Source: Aquabacter sediminis
GTDB lineage: Bacteria > Pseudomonadota > Alphaproteobacteria > Rhizobiales > Xanthobacteraceae
DNA: 64,000 nt
Assembly (NCBI RefSeq): GCF_028863665.1
Contig: NZ_JARBFX010000004.1
Span: 186,001-250,000, forward strand
Direction of reading: 5' to 3'
In this document: one piece after another, positions 8,469 through 19,250 of the stretch
Numbering within the stretch: position 1 is the first letter of the stretch
Layout: every line of letters begins with the position of its first letter
Notes under the pieces: generated by a model
Seen by the model: only the letters and a program-made list of their open reading frames with translations
Databases searched by the model: none
Told to the model about the DNA's origin: nothing
Program-made: the position numbers and the translations under genes

Positions 8469-10772
8469 TCAGGCCGTGTGCCGCGCCGCCGCCACCACCG
8501 CCTGGCCCAGCGCCAGACCGCCATCATTTGTGGGCACATTGGCCGAAGTGAGCACGCGCAGGCCCGCATTTTCCAGGCGCAGGCTGAGGCTTTCCATCAG
8601 CCGGGCATTCTGGAATACGCCTCCGCACAGCGCCACCGTGCTCAGCCCCTCGTCCGTGGCGATGCGCAGCGCGGCCTGCGCGAATGCGTCAGCCACGCCG
8701 TCATGGAAGCGGGCGGCGAGGGTTGCCGCGGGTGCGTCCGCGGCTCGGTCGGCGAGAGCGGCGCGCCAGAGCAGGCTGGGATCGATCTCCAGGAGGTCCT
8801 CTCCCACCAGGCCGTTGCGCACCTCGATGACCATGGGATAGGGCGCCCGCTCCTGCCATCCTGCCGCCGCCTCCAGCGCCATCGCCGCCTCACCCTCGAA
8901 GGAGAGGCGATCGGGGGCAAGGCCAGCAAGGCACGCCATGGCGTCGAACAGTCGGCCGGCTGAACTGCTGAGCGGCGCATTCAGCCCCTTCCGGGCCATG
9001 GCGCGCAGGGTGGAAAGGGGCTTTCCGGCGAGGAGTTCATCGGCCGCCGCCCCTTCGCCCGCCGCGTCGAGATGCGCCAGCAGCATGCGCCAGGGCTCGC
9101 GATTGGCGGCATCGCCCCCCAGCAGCGGCACCGGCTTCATGCGGCCACGCCGCACGCTGGAAAGATAATCGCACACCAGGATTTCACCGCCCCAGACCGT
9201 GCCGTCGGTGCCGTGCCCGAGGCCGTCGAGCGCAATCCCCAGCACCCTGCCGTCCGCGCGCCGCCAGCCTCCTTCCGCCATCACCGCCGCCACATGGGCA
9301 TGGTGGTGCTGGACCTCGACCAGTGGCAGGCCGTGCCGTTCAGCGAGATCGGCGGCGAAGCGGCTGGGGAAGAGATCGGGATGGAGGTCGCAGGCGACCG
9401 CATCGGGCCGATGGTTGAACAAGGCGGAGCAATCGACCAAAGCGGTTTCGAAGGCCTCGGCGGTCGCCGGCTCGTCAAGGTCGCCCAGATGCTGGGAGAG
9501 CAGCGCACGCCCGCTTTGCGTCAGGCAGAGCGCATTCTTCAATCCACCCCCGGTGGCGAGAATGGCCGGGCTTCCGGCGAAATCCTCCGGCAAGGGGAGG
9601 GGAATGGGGGCAAGGCCGCGCGCGCGCCGCAACACCCTTTGCCGACCACCCACCACCTGCACGACACTGTCGTCGAGCCGGCGGGCGATGGGCCGGTCAT
9701 GGGTCAGGATGGCATCCACAAGGCCGCTGAGTTCGGTGCGGGCCTCGTCATCGCGATAGACCTGCGGTGCATTGGAGCGGTTGGCGCTGGTCATCACCAG
9801 CGGGCCGCCGAAGGCCTCCAGGAGCAGGATGTGAAGCGGGCTGTAAGCCAGCATCAGGCCGAGCCGCTGCTGGCCGGGTGCCACGGAGGGGGCGAGGCTC
9901 ACCTCATTGCGGTGGCGCAGCAGCACCACGGGGGCAGCGGCGCTTTCCAGGGCTTCGGCTTCCAGAGGCGCCACATGGCAGAGCGCGCGGGACGCCGGAA
10001 GATCCGCCACCATTATGGCGAAGGGCTTGGCGGGGCGGTGCTTGCGCTGGCGCAGCTCGGCAACCGCCGCCTCATCGCAGGCATCACAAGCGATGTGGAA
10101 GCCACCGATGCCTTTCACGGCGAGAATGCCGCCCGCCTTCAGCCGCGCCACTGCCGTCGCGAGCGCCTCCTCTCCCACAAGGGAGGGCGCGTCCGCCGCC
10201 TGGAGCATGAGGCGTGGCCCGCACGTCGGGCAGGCTACGGGCTGGGCATGGAAGCGTCGATCGGCGGCGTTCTCATACTCGGCACGGCACTCCGGACAAA
10301 GGGCAAAGGCCGCCATCGTCGTGCGCGCCCGGTCATAGGGCAGGCCGGTAACGATGGAAAAGCGCGGGCCGCAATGGGTGCAATTGGTGAAGGCGTAGCG
10401 GAAGCGGCGGGCGGGGGGATCGGCCATCTCGGCCCGGCATGCGGGGCAGGTGGCCATGTCCGGCACGATGCCCACGCTCACCTCGCCGGCCGCGCTCTCT
10501 ATGATGCGGAACCCGTTTTTCGGTGGCGGCGCGGCGGGCGTGCAAACGATGCTTTCGACGCGGGCGAGGGTGGGGGCCTCGTTGCGCAGGGCCTGTTCCA
10601 GGGCCACGAGGGCGACGGGCGGGCCACCCGCATGGATCACCACCCGCGTGCCCTCATTGGCCACCGTGCCGTGAAGGCCCAGCCTCTCTGCGAGACGCCA
10701 GACGAACGGCCGGAAGCCCACGCCCTGCACGATACCACTGACGATGATCTGCGCGCCTGCGTCCTCCGCCAT
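8469..10772 (-). CDS. hypF: HypF carbamoyltransferase for hydrogenase CN ligand synthesis
   Basis: HypF moves the carbamoyl group of carbamoyl phosphate, through carbamoyl-adenylate, to HypE for making the cyanide ligands. Domains in order across 767 residues: acylphosphatase ([19 protein letters not shown], residues 8-27), two zinc fingers built from CPAC, CTHC, CPEC and CPTC pairs (about 107-190), a YrdC-like domain ([22 protein letters not shown]), and a Kae1/carbamoyltransferase domain ([21 protein letters not shown]). Full length. It follows hupV by 7 nt and so is transcribed with the sensor genes, 200 nt upstream of hupS. Confidence 0.97.
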   Translation of the reverse strand: MAEDAGAQIIVSGIVQGVGFRPFVWRLAERLGLHGTVANEGTRVVIHAGGPPVALVALEQALRNEAPTLARVESIVCTPAAPPPKNGFRIIESAAGEVSVGIVPDMATCPACRAEMADPPARRFRYAFTNCTHCGPRFSIVTGLPYDRARTTMAAFALCPECRAEYENAADRRFHAQPVACPTCGPRLMLQAADAPSLVGEEALATAVARLKAGGILAVKGIGGFHIACDACDEAAVAELRQRKHRPAKPFAIMVADLPASRALCHVAPLEAEALESAAAPVVLLRHRNEVSLAPSVAPGQQRLGLMLAYSPLHILLLEAFGGPLVMTSANRSNAPQVYRDDEARTELSGLVDAILTHDRPIARRLDDSVVQVVGGRQRVLRRARGLAPIPLPLPEDFAGSPAILATGGGLKNALCLTQSGRALLSQHLGDLDEPATAEAFETALVDCSALFNHRPDAVACDLHPDLFPSRFAADLAERHGLPLVEVQHHHAHVAAVMAEGGWRRADGRVLGIALDGLGHGTDGTVWGGEILVCDYLSSVRRGRMKPVPLLGGDAANREPWRMLLAHLDAAGEGAAADELLAGKPLSTLRAMARKGLNAPLSSSAGRLFDAMACLAGLAPDRLSFEGEAAMALEAAAGWQERAPYPMVIEVRNGLVGEDLLEIDPSLLWRAALADRAADAPAATLAARFHDGVADAFAQAALRIATDEGLSTVALCGGVFQNARLMESLSLRLENAGLRVLTSANVPTNDGGLALGQAVVAAARHTA

Positions 10773-10779
10773 GGTCGCC

Positions 10780-12258
10780 TCAATGCACCGTGCAGACCAT
10801 GCAGGGGTCGAAGGAGCGTACGATATGCTGCACGGAGAGGGGCGTTTTCTCTCCTGCCTCCACTTGCGCGCCCACGAGGGCCGCCTCCAACGGACCGGGG
10901 ATGCCTTGCGCGTCGCGGGGAGAGAAGTTCCAGGTGGTGGGGGCGATGATCTGGTAGCGGGCGATGCGGCCCTTCTCCACGCTCAACCAATGGCCGAGCG
11001 CGCCGCGGGCCGCCTCGGTGAGCCCTGCTGCCTGGCCATTGGCGGGATTGACCCCTTCCGCGCACCAGGGCGCGTCGGGTTCAAGCGCGCGGACCCAGGC
11101 TTCCATAGCCATGAGGGTGCGCGCAGTCTCCAGGAGGCGGGCGACCACGCGGGAATAGACGGTGCCACCACCCTCCGCCACCAGGGCGGTCAGAAGCGGC
11201 TGGCCATCCACCACCTGCCGCGCCAGCGCGCCAGTCTCGAACGGGCGGCCGAAGAGGCGCGGCGCCTTGCACCAGGTGTAGCCGGTCTCGTCCGCCGCAT
11301 CAGGCAGGGTGGAGCCGGCGAAGGGATGGTGCGGGTGACCGCGCTCCTCCATGCGGGCGAAGGTGTGATCCTCGGTTATGCCTGCGGGATCGAGCGTGCC
11401 CCGATGGCCCTCCGCCACGATGCCGGCGGCATAGAAGGGGCCATCCGCGCCCGGATAGGCGCCATGGCTCAGGAAGCGGTCATAGGCTCGCCCCATGCGG
11501 TCAAGCCCGAGGTCGGCGGCGATTTCCAGGAACAGGCGAAAATCCCCGTCCGGCCCGTTCGCGCGCCAGGCTTCCAGTTCCAACGGATCGGATAGCTCCG
11601 CCACCTGCTCCAGCGGTGCGCCGAAAAGCTGGGCCTCCAGCACCCCACGCACGGCGCGCAAGGTGGCGAGGAGGCGCATCTGGTCGCGCCGGTCGGCCCG
11701 CCGCGTCACCCCGCCGGGCTGGATGGCCAGGGTGTGGGGCCAGCGGCCGGCGAGCAGGCCCAGCACATGAAACAGTGTCGCCCGCGCCTCAACCATGCGG
11801 CGCGCGCTGGTGCCGCGCCCAGCTTTGAAACGGGCTTCGGCGGCGGGAAACCAAGGCCGCCCGGCATAGGCGGCGCGGGCGAAGTCCGGCATGAAGAAGA
11901 GGTGGAAATGGGTGAGATGATCCGCCACATTCTCGGTCGCCACCAGGAGATTGGTGGCGATGCGGCCGTTTTCCGTCGGCCCGATGCCCTGCAAGCCCGC
12001 CAGCGCCAGCGCCGCCGCCTGGGATTGGGACACCGAGCAGATGCCGCAGATGCGGGGCGCGATGATGAGGGCATCGCGCGGATCGCGCCCCTCCAGGATG
12101 CGCTCGAAGCCGCGAAACAGGGGCGATGACACAAAGGCCGCCCTCACCGCGCCATCCGCCACCTCCAGGCGCACTTCCAGGTCGCCCTCGACGCGGTTGA
12201 ACGGGCCGACAATCAGCCGGCGGGGAGCCTCTTCCGCCCCCGTCTCCAGGATGCTCAT
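10780..12258 (-). CDS. hupV: HupV, regulatory (H2-sensing) hydrogenase large subunit
   Basis: The large subunit of the cytoplasmic H2 sensor HupUV/HoxBC (group 2b). It has both NiFe motifs, RICGICS and DPCMVC, but ends immediately at CTVH with no cleavable tail, so it needs no endopeptidase; this is the diagnostic difference from HupL. 492 residues from the ATG that overlaps the hupU stop (ATGA). A longer in-frame opening exists upstream but would run through hupU. Acts with HupU and HupT to signal H2 to the response regulator (HupR/HoxA), which is not in this window. Confidence 0.96.
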   Translation of the reverse strand: MSILETGAEEAPRRLIVGPFNRVEGDLEVRLEVADGAVRAAFVSSPLFRGFERILEGRDPRDALIIAPRICGICSVSQSQAAALALAGLQGIGPTENGRIATNLLVATENVADHLTHFHLFFMPDFARAAYAGRPWFPAAEARFKAGRGTSARRMVEARATLFHVLGLLAGRWPHTLAIQPGGVTRRADRRDQMRLLATLRAVRGVLEAQLFGAPLEQVAELSDPLELEAWRANGPDGDFRLFLEIAADLGLDRMGRAYDRFLSHGAYPGADGPFYAAGIVAEGHRGTLDPAGITEDHTFARMEERGHPHHPFAGSTLPDAADETGYTWCKAPRLFGRPFETGALARQVVDGQPLLTALVAEGGGTVYSRVVARLLETARTLMAMEAWVRALEPDAPWCAEGVNPANGQAAGLTEAARGALGHWLSVEKGRIARYQIIAPTTWNFSPRDAQGIPGPLEAALVGAQVEAGEKTPLSVQHIVRSFDPCMVCTVH

Positions 12259-13292
12259 CGCCGCTTGATGTCCCGCACCGTGGGCGGCACCACCGGATGG
12301 TCGCTGACCGCATTGCGCTTCAGCCGCTCTGGCGTGGCCGCCTTGGCCAGCGACGACAAGGCGATAAACCACGCCTTGGGCATGTCGGTGGGCAGGCCGA
12401 TGGGAATGCCGGCGATCTTGGGCGTCTCCAGGAAGGGGTGGCCGGGCTCCTCGAATTCGGGCGCGGTGCAGTTGATGCAGGAATACCCGCCACGGGTGCA
12501 GGAGCCTTCGCCGTTCCAGGGCCTTGTATTGCAGTCCGCATGGGCCTGGGTGCCCAGGCAGCCCAAATGCTCCATCATGCAGCCGAGGTCTGAGAGCTTT
12601 TCGGCGCTTGCCTTGTATTCATAATATTCGTTGCGGGTGCAGCCGTGATGGACCAGATGGTCCGCATAGAATCGCGGCCGGCGATAGGCGTCCAGATCCT
12701 GCGGCGAAAGCAGCCCCGCCGCCAGCAGCATCAGCGTTTCCGTCACCCAGTTGGGGTGGGTGGGACAGCCCGCCACATTGATGACCGGCAGGCCCTCCCG
12801 CGAGCGGAACGAAACGCCCAGCGCCCCGCCTTCCCGGCGGCCGTCATATTGCAGGCCGCAGGCATCGGTGGGGTTGAGACCCGCGGCCGTCACCCCGCCA
12901 TAGGCGGCGCAGGTGCCCACCGCCACCACGTATCGGGCAAGCTGAGCCAATTCGCGCACCCATTCGATGGTGGCCCGCCCCGTGCCGGCGAGCACGTGGA
13001 AGCGCCCGGTGCCGTTGGGCCCGCGTAGCAGCGCACCCTCGACGCAGAGCGCATCGAGCACGATCTCGCCGCTCTGGATGCGGGAGAAGAGGTCGAGCAC
13101 CTCGTCCCCCGTTTCCTCCGAAAGACTGGGGTGCCACAGGAGCGAAATGCCGGCGCCCTCCAGCGTGGTCATCAGGTCCGGCCCTTCGGCGCAGAGCAGC
13201 GACATGGTGCACCCGCCGCAGCCGCCGGACTGGAGCCACAGCACGGTGAATGGGGCGTGCAAGGTGCCGGAGAAGGTGGCAAGGCCGCTCAT
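12255..13292 (-). CDS. hupU: HupU, regulatory hydrogenase small subunit
   Basis: FeS subunit of the H2 sensor, 345 residues. It lacks a Tat signal and membrane anchor, so it stays in the cytoplasm. The proximal motif is SGGCGGCTMSLL and the following one GTCAAYGG, so neither supernumerary cysteine found in HupS is present, as usual for sensor hydrogenases, which achieve O2 insensitivity through a narrow gas channel instead. Later motifs (HHGCTRNEYYEYKAS, HLGCLG, CNTRPWN, CINCTAPEF) bind the medial and distal clusters. Overlaps hupT and hupV by 4 nt each. Confidence 0.96.
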   Translation of the reverse strand: MSGLATFSGTLHAPFTVLWLQSGGCGGCTMSLLCAEGPDLMTTLEGAGISLLWHPSLSEETGDEVLDLFSRIQSGEIVLDALCVEGALLRGPNGTGRFHVLAGTGRATIEWVRELAQLARYVVAVGTCAAYGGVTAAGLNPTDACGLQYDGRREGGALGVSFRSREGLPVINVAGCPTHPNWVTETLMLLAAGLLSPQDLDAYRRPRFYADHLVHHGCTRNEYYEYKASAEKLSDLGCMMEHLGCLGTQAHADCNTRPWNGEGSCTRGGYSCINCTAPEFEEPGHPFLETPKIAGIPIGLPTDMPKAWFIALSSLAKAATPERLKRNAVSDHPVVPPTVRDIKRR

Positions 13293-14695
13293 GCGGGGCC
13301 TCCTGGGCGAGGCGCCTCGCCGCGGGCGGCAGGCAGGGACAGGGTCAGCACCGCACCGCCCTCGGGATGATTCGCGGCGGTCAGTGCGCCGCCATGTTCG
13401 GCGGCGATGCGATAGGAAATGGACAGACCGAGACCGGTTCCCTTGCCCACCGGCTTGGTCGTGAAGAAGGGGTCGAACATGCGGCAGGCCACCTCGTCGG
13501 GCAAGCCCGGGCCGGTATCGCGGACGGTGAGCACCACCTTGCCGTTTTCCTGTGCGCCGGAAATCTCCAGGCGGCGCTCCGGACGGCCCTCCATGGCATC
13601 CGTGGCGTTCTGAATCAGGTTCATCACCAATTGGTGGAGATGGCCCGGATGGCCCTCCACCTCAAGTCCGTCGGGCAGGTCGATGCGGGTCTCGATGCCC
13701 GGCATCTGGGCCTTTGCCACCCAGTCGAGAGCCGATCGGACCAGAGGACCCATGTCGAAGATCTCCAGCGCCTCGCGCCGGTCGGCGGAAAAGCGGCGCA
13801 GGTCTGCCACGATGTCCCGCACCCGCTCGGCGCCTTCCAATATGCCGGCGAGCGTGGCGGGTAGGTCGGCGCGGGTGTGATCGAGCTTGAGGGACGTCCG
13901 CAGTGCCTTCAACTCCGCTGGTGCCGCGCCGCGCTCCACCGCGTCGAGAAAGGCGGAGATGCGGTCCGTATAGCGCTTCAAGGCGTGGGCGTTGCCATAG
14001 ACGAAGGAGATGGGATTGTTCAGCTCATGGGCGACGCCCGCCACCAGGCGGCCGAGAGAGGCCATTTTTTCCGCGTGGACCAGTTGCTGCTGAGCCTGCT
14101 TGAGCCCCTCATGGGCGGCGGCCAGATCCCGGTAGGCCTTGCGCAGCTCGCCCACAGGCCGACCCATGAGGACCATGCCCACGGCGCGGCCGCGGGAATC
14201 AAACCGCACCGCGCCATTCACAGACACCGGGAAGGGCCCCTCGGGCGTGGCGAAGGCGAAGTCCGTATCGACGATGCGCTGGCGTTGGGCGACGATGGCA
14301 AAGACGTCGGCGACACGGGTGGGGGAGGATGGGTCGATCAGGTCGGCGAGCGGCATGTCCTGCAGGGCGGAGCCCGGCCGCCCAAAGAGGCGTTCGGCTG
14401 CCACATTCACCTGCTCGATCCGTCCGGTGAGATCGCTGGCGATCAGCACGTCCGTCATGGAGGCCATGATGCCGGCGATGAAGGCCTGCGCTTCCTCCAG
14501 AGCCTCGTTCTTGGATTCCAGTTCCACCTGCTGAGCGAGCAATTCGGCGTAAGTCTCGTCCATCTTGCGGATGACAGAGATCCAGGCCTGCTCGGTGTCC
14601 CGTTCGCCCGCTTCGTCCGGTGCTCCAAGTCCCGGCGCGTGTGCGCCACCCCCGGAGGGGGAGGCGGCATCGGAAGGCGCGCGGGAGGAAGGCAT
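13289..14695 (-). CDS. hupT: HupT/HoxJ sensor histidine kinase of H2 signalling
   Basis: A soluble histidine kinase (468 residues) that receives the H2 signal from HupUV. Order: low-complexity N-terminus, coiled coil (about 45-70), PAS domain (75-175), second short coil, HisKA with phospho-acceptor H223 in [15 protein letters not shown], then HATPase (N-box [11 protein letters not shown]1 DTGPGLP, FFTTK, G2 GTGLGLSIS). No transmembrane segment, consistent with a cytoplasmic partner for HupUV. First gene of the hupTUV-hypF unit; 4-nt overlap with hupU. The ATG used is preceded by weak ribosome-binding sequence, so a slightly later start is possible. Confidence 0.93.
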   Translation of the reverse strand: MPSSRAPSDAASPSGGGAHAPGLGAPDEAGERDTEQAWISVIRKMDETYAELLAQQVELESKNEALEEAQAFIAGIMASMTDVLIASDLTGRIEQVNVAAERLFGRPGSALQDMPLADLIDPSSPTRVADVFAIVAQRQRIVDTDFAFATPEGPFPVSVNGAVRFDSRGRAVGMVLMGRPVGELRKAYRDLAAAHEGLKQAQQQLVHAEKMASLGRLVAGVAHELNNPISFVYGNAHALKRYTDRISAFLDAVERGAAPAELKALRTSLKLDHTRADLPATLAGILEGAERVRDIVADLRRFSADRREALEIFDMGPLVRSALDWVAKAQMPGIETRIDLPDGLEVEGHPGHLHQLVMNLIQNATDAMEGRPERRLEISGAQENGKVVLTVRDTGPGLPDEVACRMFDPFFTTKPVGKGTGLGLSISYRIAAEHGGALTAANHPEGGAVLTLSLPAARGEAPRPGGPA

Positions 14696-14740
14696 GGCGT
14701 CTCGTCAGGAAAGACCAAGAGCCATGCTACCCCCGGAGGC

Positions 14741-14765
14741 TGCCCGGCGACAACAGCGCCGGGCA
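14741..14765. terminator. Stem-loop between the YXWGXW gene and hupT
   Basis: Perfect 9-bp inverted repeat (tgcccggcg and cgccgggca) with a 7-nt loop, ten bases past the stop of the upstream small gene. No T-run follows on the minus strand, so it may be a weak or factor-dependent terminator that insulates hupT. Confidence 0.4.
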
Positions 14766-14774
14766 GGAGAGATG

Positions 14775-15164
14775 TCACCAGCGCGCCCAGCTGCCGGGCA
14801 CGAACACCCAGACGCCGCCGCGATTGACCCAGCGGGCGCCGACATAGCGGTAGCCGCGCCGTGCCGGAATCCAACGGCCAGGCACCCAGACGTACCGCCA
14901 GCTGCGCGCGCTCCAGGTCCAGTGACCCGGCGCCCAGACGAAGCCCGGGCGAGGTGGGGGCACCCGCTCCCAGCGTGCGGGCGGCGGCGGCGGGGGGCGG
15001 CGGCCGGGGCGGGGCCCGCCGGGGGGCGGCGGTCCGGGAGGGGGAGGACCGGGCGGTCCGGGCGGAAACCAGGGCTGGGCCTCGGCCTTGCCGGCCAGGG
15101 CCGCCAGCGGCGCGGCGGCTGCGGCGGCGACGAGGCCCTTCAGGAAGCGGCGGCGTTCGATCAT
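14775..15164 (-). CDS. Small exported Pro-rich YXWGXW-type protein
   Basis: A 129-residue protein of unknown function. It begins MIERRRFLKG, a Tat-like twin-arginine motif, with an Ala-rich hydrophobic stretch ending in GKAEAQ. A polyproline/glycine segment (about 32-60) follows, then repeats of aromatic motifs such as FVWAPGHW, YVWVPGRW and WVFVPGSW, which are typical of the YXWGXW repeat family seen in many Rhizobiales envelope proteins. It is on the same strand as hupT but separated by a stem-loop, so a link to hydrogenase is not implied. Codon use matches its neighbours. Confidence 0.75.
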   Translation of the reverse strand: MIERRRFLKGLVAAAAAAPLAALAGKAEAQPWFPPGPPGPPPPGPPPPGGPRPGRRPPPPPPARWERVPPPRPGFVWAPGHWTWSARSWRYVWVPGRWIPARRGYRYVGARWVNRGGVWVFVPGSWARW

Positions 15165-15367
15165 CAGTTCTTCCTTCTGCGCGCGCCATTCGGGCTGCGG
15201 CGAGACCGGCCGGGCCGGTTCCGCCGGCCTGGAGCGGCGCGGTGCGTCGAAGACGCTTCAGAAGGCATTGAGGTTCCCGAAGGGGGCAAAGATGGGGCGC
15301 GCGGGCGCCGTCCGGCACCCTGGGCGCGCCCGTCGCGGCTCTTGGTTAACGGCAGGAGGGTGCAGCC

Positions 15368-17191
15368 TCAGGCGCTCGCATAAAGCCCTTCGATTTCAGT
15401 GGCATACTTCTTCTGAATGTTGGAGCGGCGCACCTTCATGGTGGCGGTCACCTCGTCATCGTCGTGGTCGAGCTCCTTCACCAGGAGATGGAAGCGGCGG
15501 ATGTGGGAGACCTGGGCCAGCTGGGCGTTGGCTGCGGCGATCTCGCCCTCGATCAGCTCGCGCACCTTGGGATGCTCGGCCAGCGAGCGGAAATGGGTGT
15601 AGGCCACGCCCTTCTCCTCGGCCCACTTTCCGACCGTCTCGGCGTCGATCTGCACCAAAGCGGACACATATTTGCGTCGCTCGCCGATGACGATGCACTC
15701 CTTCACATAGGGGCTCGCCTTGACGGTGTTCTCGATCTCGGAGGGGGAGAGGTTCTTTCCTCCGGCGGTGATCATGATGTCTTTCAGCCGGTCGACGATC
15801 TTGAGCTGCCCCTGCACCATTTCCGCCACGTCACCCGTATGGAGCCAGCCGTCGCGGATGGCGGCGGCGGTGGCGTCGGGGGACTTGTAATAGCCGGCAA
15901 AGACGATGTCGCCGCGCACCAGGATCTCGCCTGTCTCCGGGGCAAGGCGCATCTCCACGCCGCGGGCCGGGCTGCCGACGCACGCCGGCACCAGATGATC
16001 CAGCCGCTGCCCGCAGGCGAGGCCCGAGGTTTCGGTGGCGCCATAGACTTCCACCAGGGGGACGCCCAGGGTGCGGAAGAAGCGGACGATCTTGGCCGAG
16101 ATGGGGGCGGCGCCGGTCATGGCCACCTTGCAATGGGTGAGGCCGATATAGTTCTGGAGCGCCCGAAAGACCGCCACATAGCAAACCGCAAAGATCGCAC
16201 GCTGCGCCAAGGTGCGGCGGGCGGGTGGCACTTCGGCGAAGGGCTCGCACAGGGCGTAGGCCCGCTCGAACAAGGCGCGGCGCACGCCGCCGGCCTCGAT
16301 GAGCTTGATGTAGATGGAGGCGTTCAGCTTCTCCCAGATGCGTGGCACGCCCAGGAACATGGAGGGCGCGACCTCCCGCAGGTCCTCCTGAACGGTGCGG
16401 ATGCTCTCGCCGAAATTGATCTGCGATCCCAGATAGATGGGTGCCATGGTGGTGAGCATCTGCTCGGCCACGTGGCAGAGCGGCAGGTAGGACAGATGCG
16501 TGGTGGATGCATCCAGGGAAAGCGTGTCCACCACCGCGATGGCCTCGGCCCTGAGGTTGCGATAGCTGAGCATCGCGCCCTTCGGCTTGCCCGTGGAGCC
16601 GGAGGTGTAGATCATCAGCCCGATGTCATCGAGGCTCTGACGCGAGAGGCACTCCTCGATGAGGCGGGGATGCGCGGCGCCATACGCCCGGCCGAGCTCT
16701 TCTAGCGCCGCGAACGAGATGACGAGGCCGTCCGGATAGGCGCGCAGCCCCTTCTGCTCGATGACGACGATGCGCTTGACCTTGGGCAGTTCGGCCTGGC
16801 GCTCCAGCACCTTGTCCACCTGCTCCTGGTCCTCGCACACGACGATCTGCGCGTCCGAATGGTCGAGCACATAGGCCACTTCGTTGGAGGGGCTGGTGGC
16901 ATAGACGCCCACCGTCACCCCGCCCACGAGGCCGGCGCCGAGCTGTGCCAGCACCCATTCCACCCGGTTCTCGGAGAGAATGGCCACGTGGCCGCCCTCG
17001 ACGAGGCCCATGGCCCGGAAGCCTAAGCCCGCGGCGCTGGCGCGCGTGAAATAGTCCTGGAAGCTCAGCGGCTTCCAGATGCCGAAATCCTTCTGGCGGA
17101 TGGCGGTGCGCGCCCCATTCTCCTGGGCCTGGCGGCGCAGCATCTGGGGCAAGGTGAGGGCGGGGGGATCAAAGACGGGCGTCGCGGTCAT
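15368..17191 (-). CDS. AMP-dependent long-chain-type acyl-CoA synthetase
   Basis: Activates a carboxylic acid to its CoA ester through an acyl-adenylate. The 607-residue protein has the P-loop MIYTSGSTGKPKGAML, the YGATETSG adenylate motif, GWLHTGDV and the late RLKDIMITAGGKNLSPSEIE motif with catalytic Lys region, so it is full length and looks active. It is the last gene of the livGHMKF cluster, 10 nt after livF, which suggests that it activates the acid imported by that transporter. Substrate class (fatty, branched-chain or aromatic acid) cannot be read from sequence. Confidence 0.88.
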   Translation of the reverse strand: MTATPVFDPPALTLPQMLRRQAQENGARTAIRQKDFGIWKPLSFQDYFTRASAAGLGFRAMGLVEGGHVAILSENRVEWVLAQLGAGLVGGVTVGVYATSPSNEVAYVLDHSDAQIVVCEDQEQVDKVLERQAELPKVKRIVVIEQKGLRAYPDGLVISFAALEELGRAYGAAHPRLIEECLSRQSLDDIGLMIYTSGSTGKPKGAMLSYRNLRAEAIAVVDTLSLDASTTHLSYLPLCHVAEQMLTTMAPIYLGSQINFGESIRTVQEDLREVAPSMFLGVPRIWEKLNASIYIKLIEAGGVRRALFERAYALCEPFAEVPPARRTLAQRAIFAVCYVAVFRALQNYIGLTHCKVAMTGAAPISAKIVRFFRTLGVPLVEVYGATETSGLACGQRLDHLVPACVGSPARGVEMRLAPETGEILVRGDIVFAGYYKSPDATAAAIRDGWLHTGDVAEMVQGQLKIVDRLKDIMITAGGKNLSPSEIENTVKASPYVKECIVIGERRKYVSALVQIDAETVGKWAEEKGVAYTHFRSLAEHPKVRELIEGEIAAANAQLAQVSHIRRFHLLVKELDHDDDEVTATMKVRRSNIQKKYATEIEGLYASA

Positions 17192-17201
17192 GGGAGGGTC
17201 C

Positions 17202-18008
<807 letters not shown>

Positions 18009-18025
18009 GTCCGGCCCTTTGCCCG

Positions 18026-19201
18026 TCAGGAGGCGACGTTGATCCAGTCGGAATCCGCCACCATCAGCTTCTTGGCGGCGTCGTAGCGATAGACGCGACC
18101 GACCGGCACCGAATTGCCGGGAATGGAGACGGGAACGCCGATGATGCCGCCGGTGTCGAAGTCCTTCAGGCTATTGAGCGCCGCCTTCAGGTTCGTGCCG
18201 TTCAGCTCCTTGCCAGCGCTGAGCGTGCGCTTGGCACTCTCCAGGAACAGCATGGCCGTGAAGAAGCCCTGCATATAGGCGGTGGACTGGTATTCCGGCC
18301 GCATCTGCCGGATCTTGTCCAGCATGGGGCTCTTGCCGTCGGCGTCGTAATAATAGCGATACGGCATCACGCCCATGAAGCCGTCCGCCGGCTCGCCCAC
18401 CTTGGTCCAGAGCGAATTGTCCATGGACCAGAACGTGCCCATGAACTTGGTGGCAAGGCCCATCTGCTTGGCCTGGCTCATGAACTCCGGAATGGGCGCG
18501 AGCACGTAGCCGTGGAAGATGGTGTAGTCGGGATTGGCGCGCCGCAGCTTCAGGATCTCGGTGGACACGTCCACGGCGGTGGGCGGGGTGACGATGGTCT
18601 CGGTCATCTTCAGGCCGAGCTTCTTCACCTTCTCCTGGCCCGCTGCGATGGGATCGCGTCCGAACTCGGTGTCCGAATGCACGAAGGCGATCTTCGCGCC
18701 CGGCTTCGTCTTGGCCACATATTGCAGCAGGATGTCGAACATCTGCGTGTAGTCGGGGCCGGCGATGAACTGGAAGGGATATTTCTTGGGGTCGTTCAGC
18801 TCGCTGGCGAAAGAGGCACCCGCCATCATAATGGTCTTCTTGCGGTCCAGCTCCGCATTGATGGTCTTCGAGAAGCCGGTGGAGTCGCCATAATAGAGGT
18901 TGATATTGGCCTGACTGGTGAGCTTGTTGAACACCGCCACCGACTGGTCGACCTTGTAGCCGGTATCCTCGGCCAGATACGTCACCTTGCGCCCTGCGAT
19001 GCCGCCGCCATCATTGATGATCTTCACATAGTCCTGGATGCCCGCATGGATGCCGATGCCGGCAAAGGCGAACACGCCGGACAGCGGGATCGAGCCGCCG
19101 ATGACGATGTCGTCCGCCGCCGCCGAGGGGCGGATGCCGAGCCCGATGGCAGCGCCCGCGCCAAGGGCCAGAGTGAGGGCCTCGCGTCTGTTCAGGTTCA
19201 T
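18026..19201 (-). CDS. livK: LivK-type periplasmic substrate-binding protein
   Basis: A 391-residue periplasmic-binding-fold protein (family of LivJ/K and amide/urea-binding proteins). The signal peptide MNLNRREALTLALGAGAAIG has an RR pair suitable for Tat. The mature part starts ADDIVIGGSIPLSGVFAFAG and contains ALAEDTGYKVDQSVA-like and AFVHSDTEFGRD motifs of the family. The start is the first ATG after GGAGG at the junction with livM's downstream spacer; an earlier in-frame ATG would add 36 non-signal residues. Substrate unknown. Confidence 0.88.
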   Translation of the reverse strand: MNLNRREALTLALGAGAAIGLGIRPSAAADDIVIGGSIPLSGVFAFAGIGIHAGIQDYVKIINDGGGIAGRKVTYLAEDTGYKVDQSVAVFNKLTSQANINLYYGDSTGFSKTINAELDRKKTIMMAGASFASELNDPKKYPFQFIAGPDYTQMFDILLQYVAKTKPGAKIAFVHSDTEFGRDPIAAGQEKVKKLGLKMTETIVTPPTAVDVSTEILKLRRANPDYTIFHGYVLAPIPEFMSQAKQMGLATKFMGTFWSMDNSLWTKVGEPADGFMGVMPYRYYYDADGKSPMLDKIRQMRPEYQSTAYMQGFFTAMLFLESAKRTLSAGKELNGTNLKAALNSLKDFDTGGIIGVPVSIPGNSVPVGRVYRYDAAKKLMVADSDWINVAS

Positions 19202-19250
19202 GATGTTTCCTCCCGGGTTGCCCGCCTTTGCGGTCGGGTCTGTCACGTCG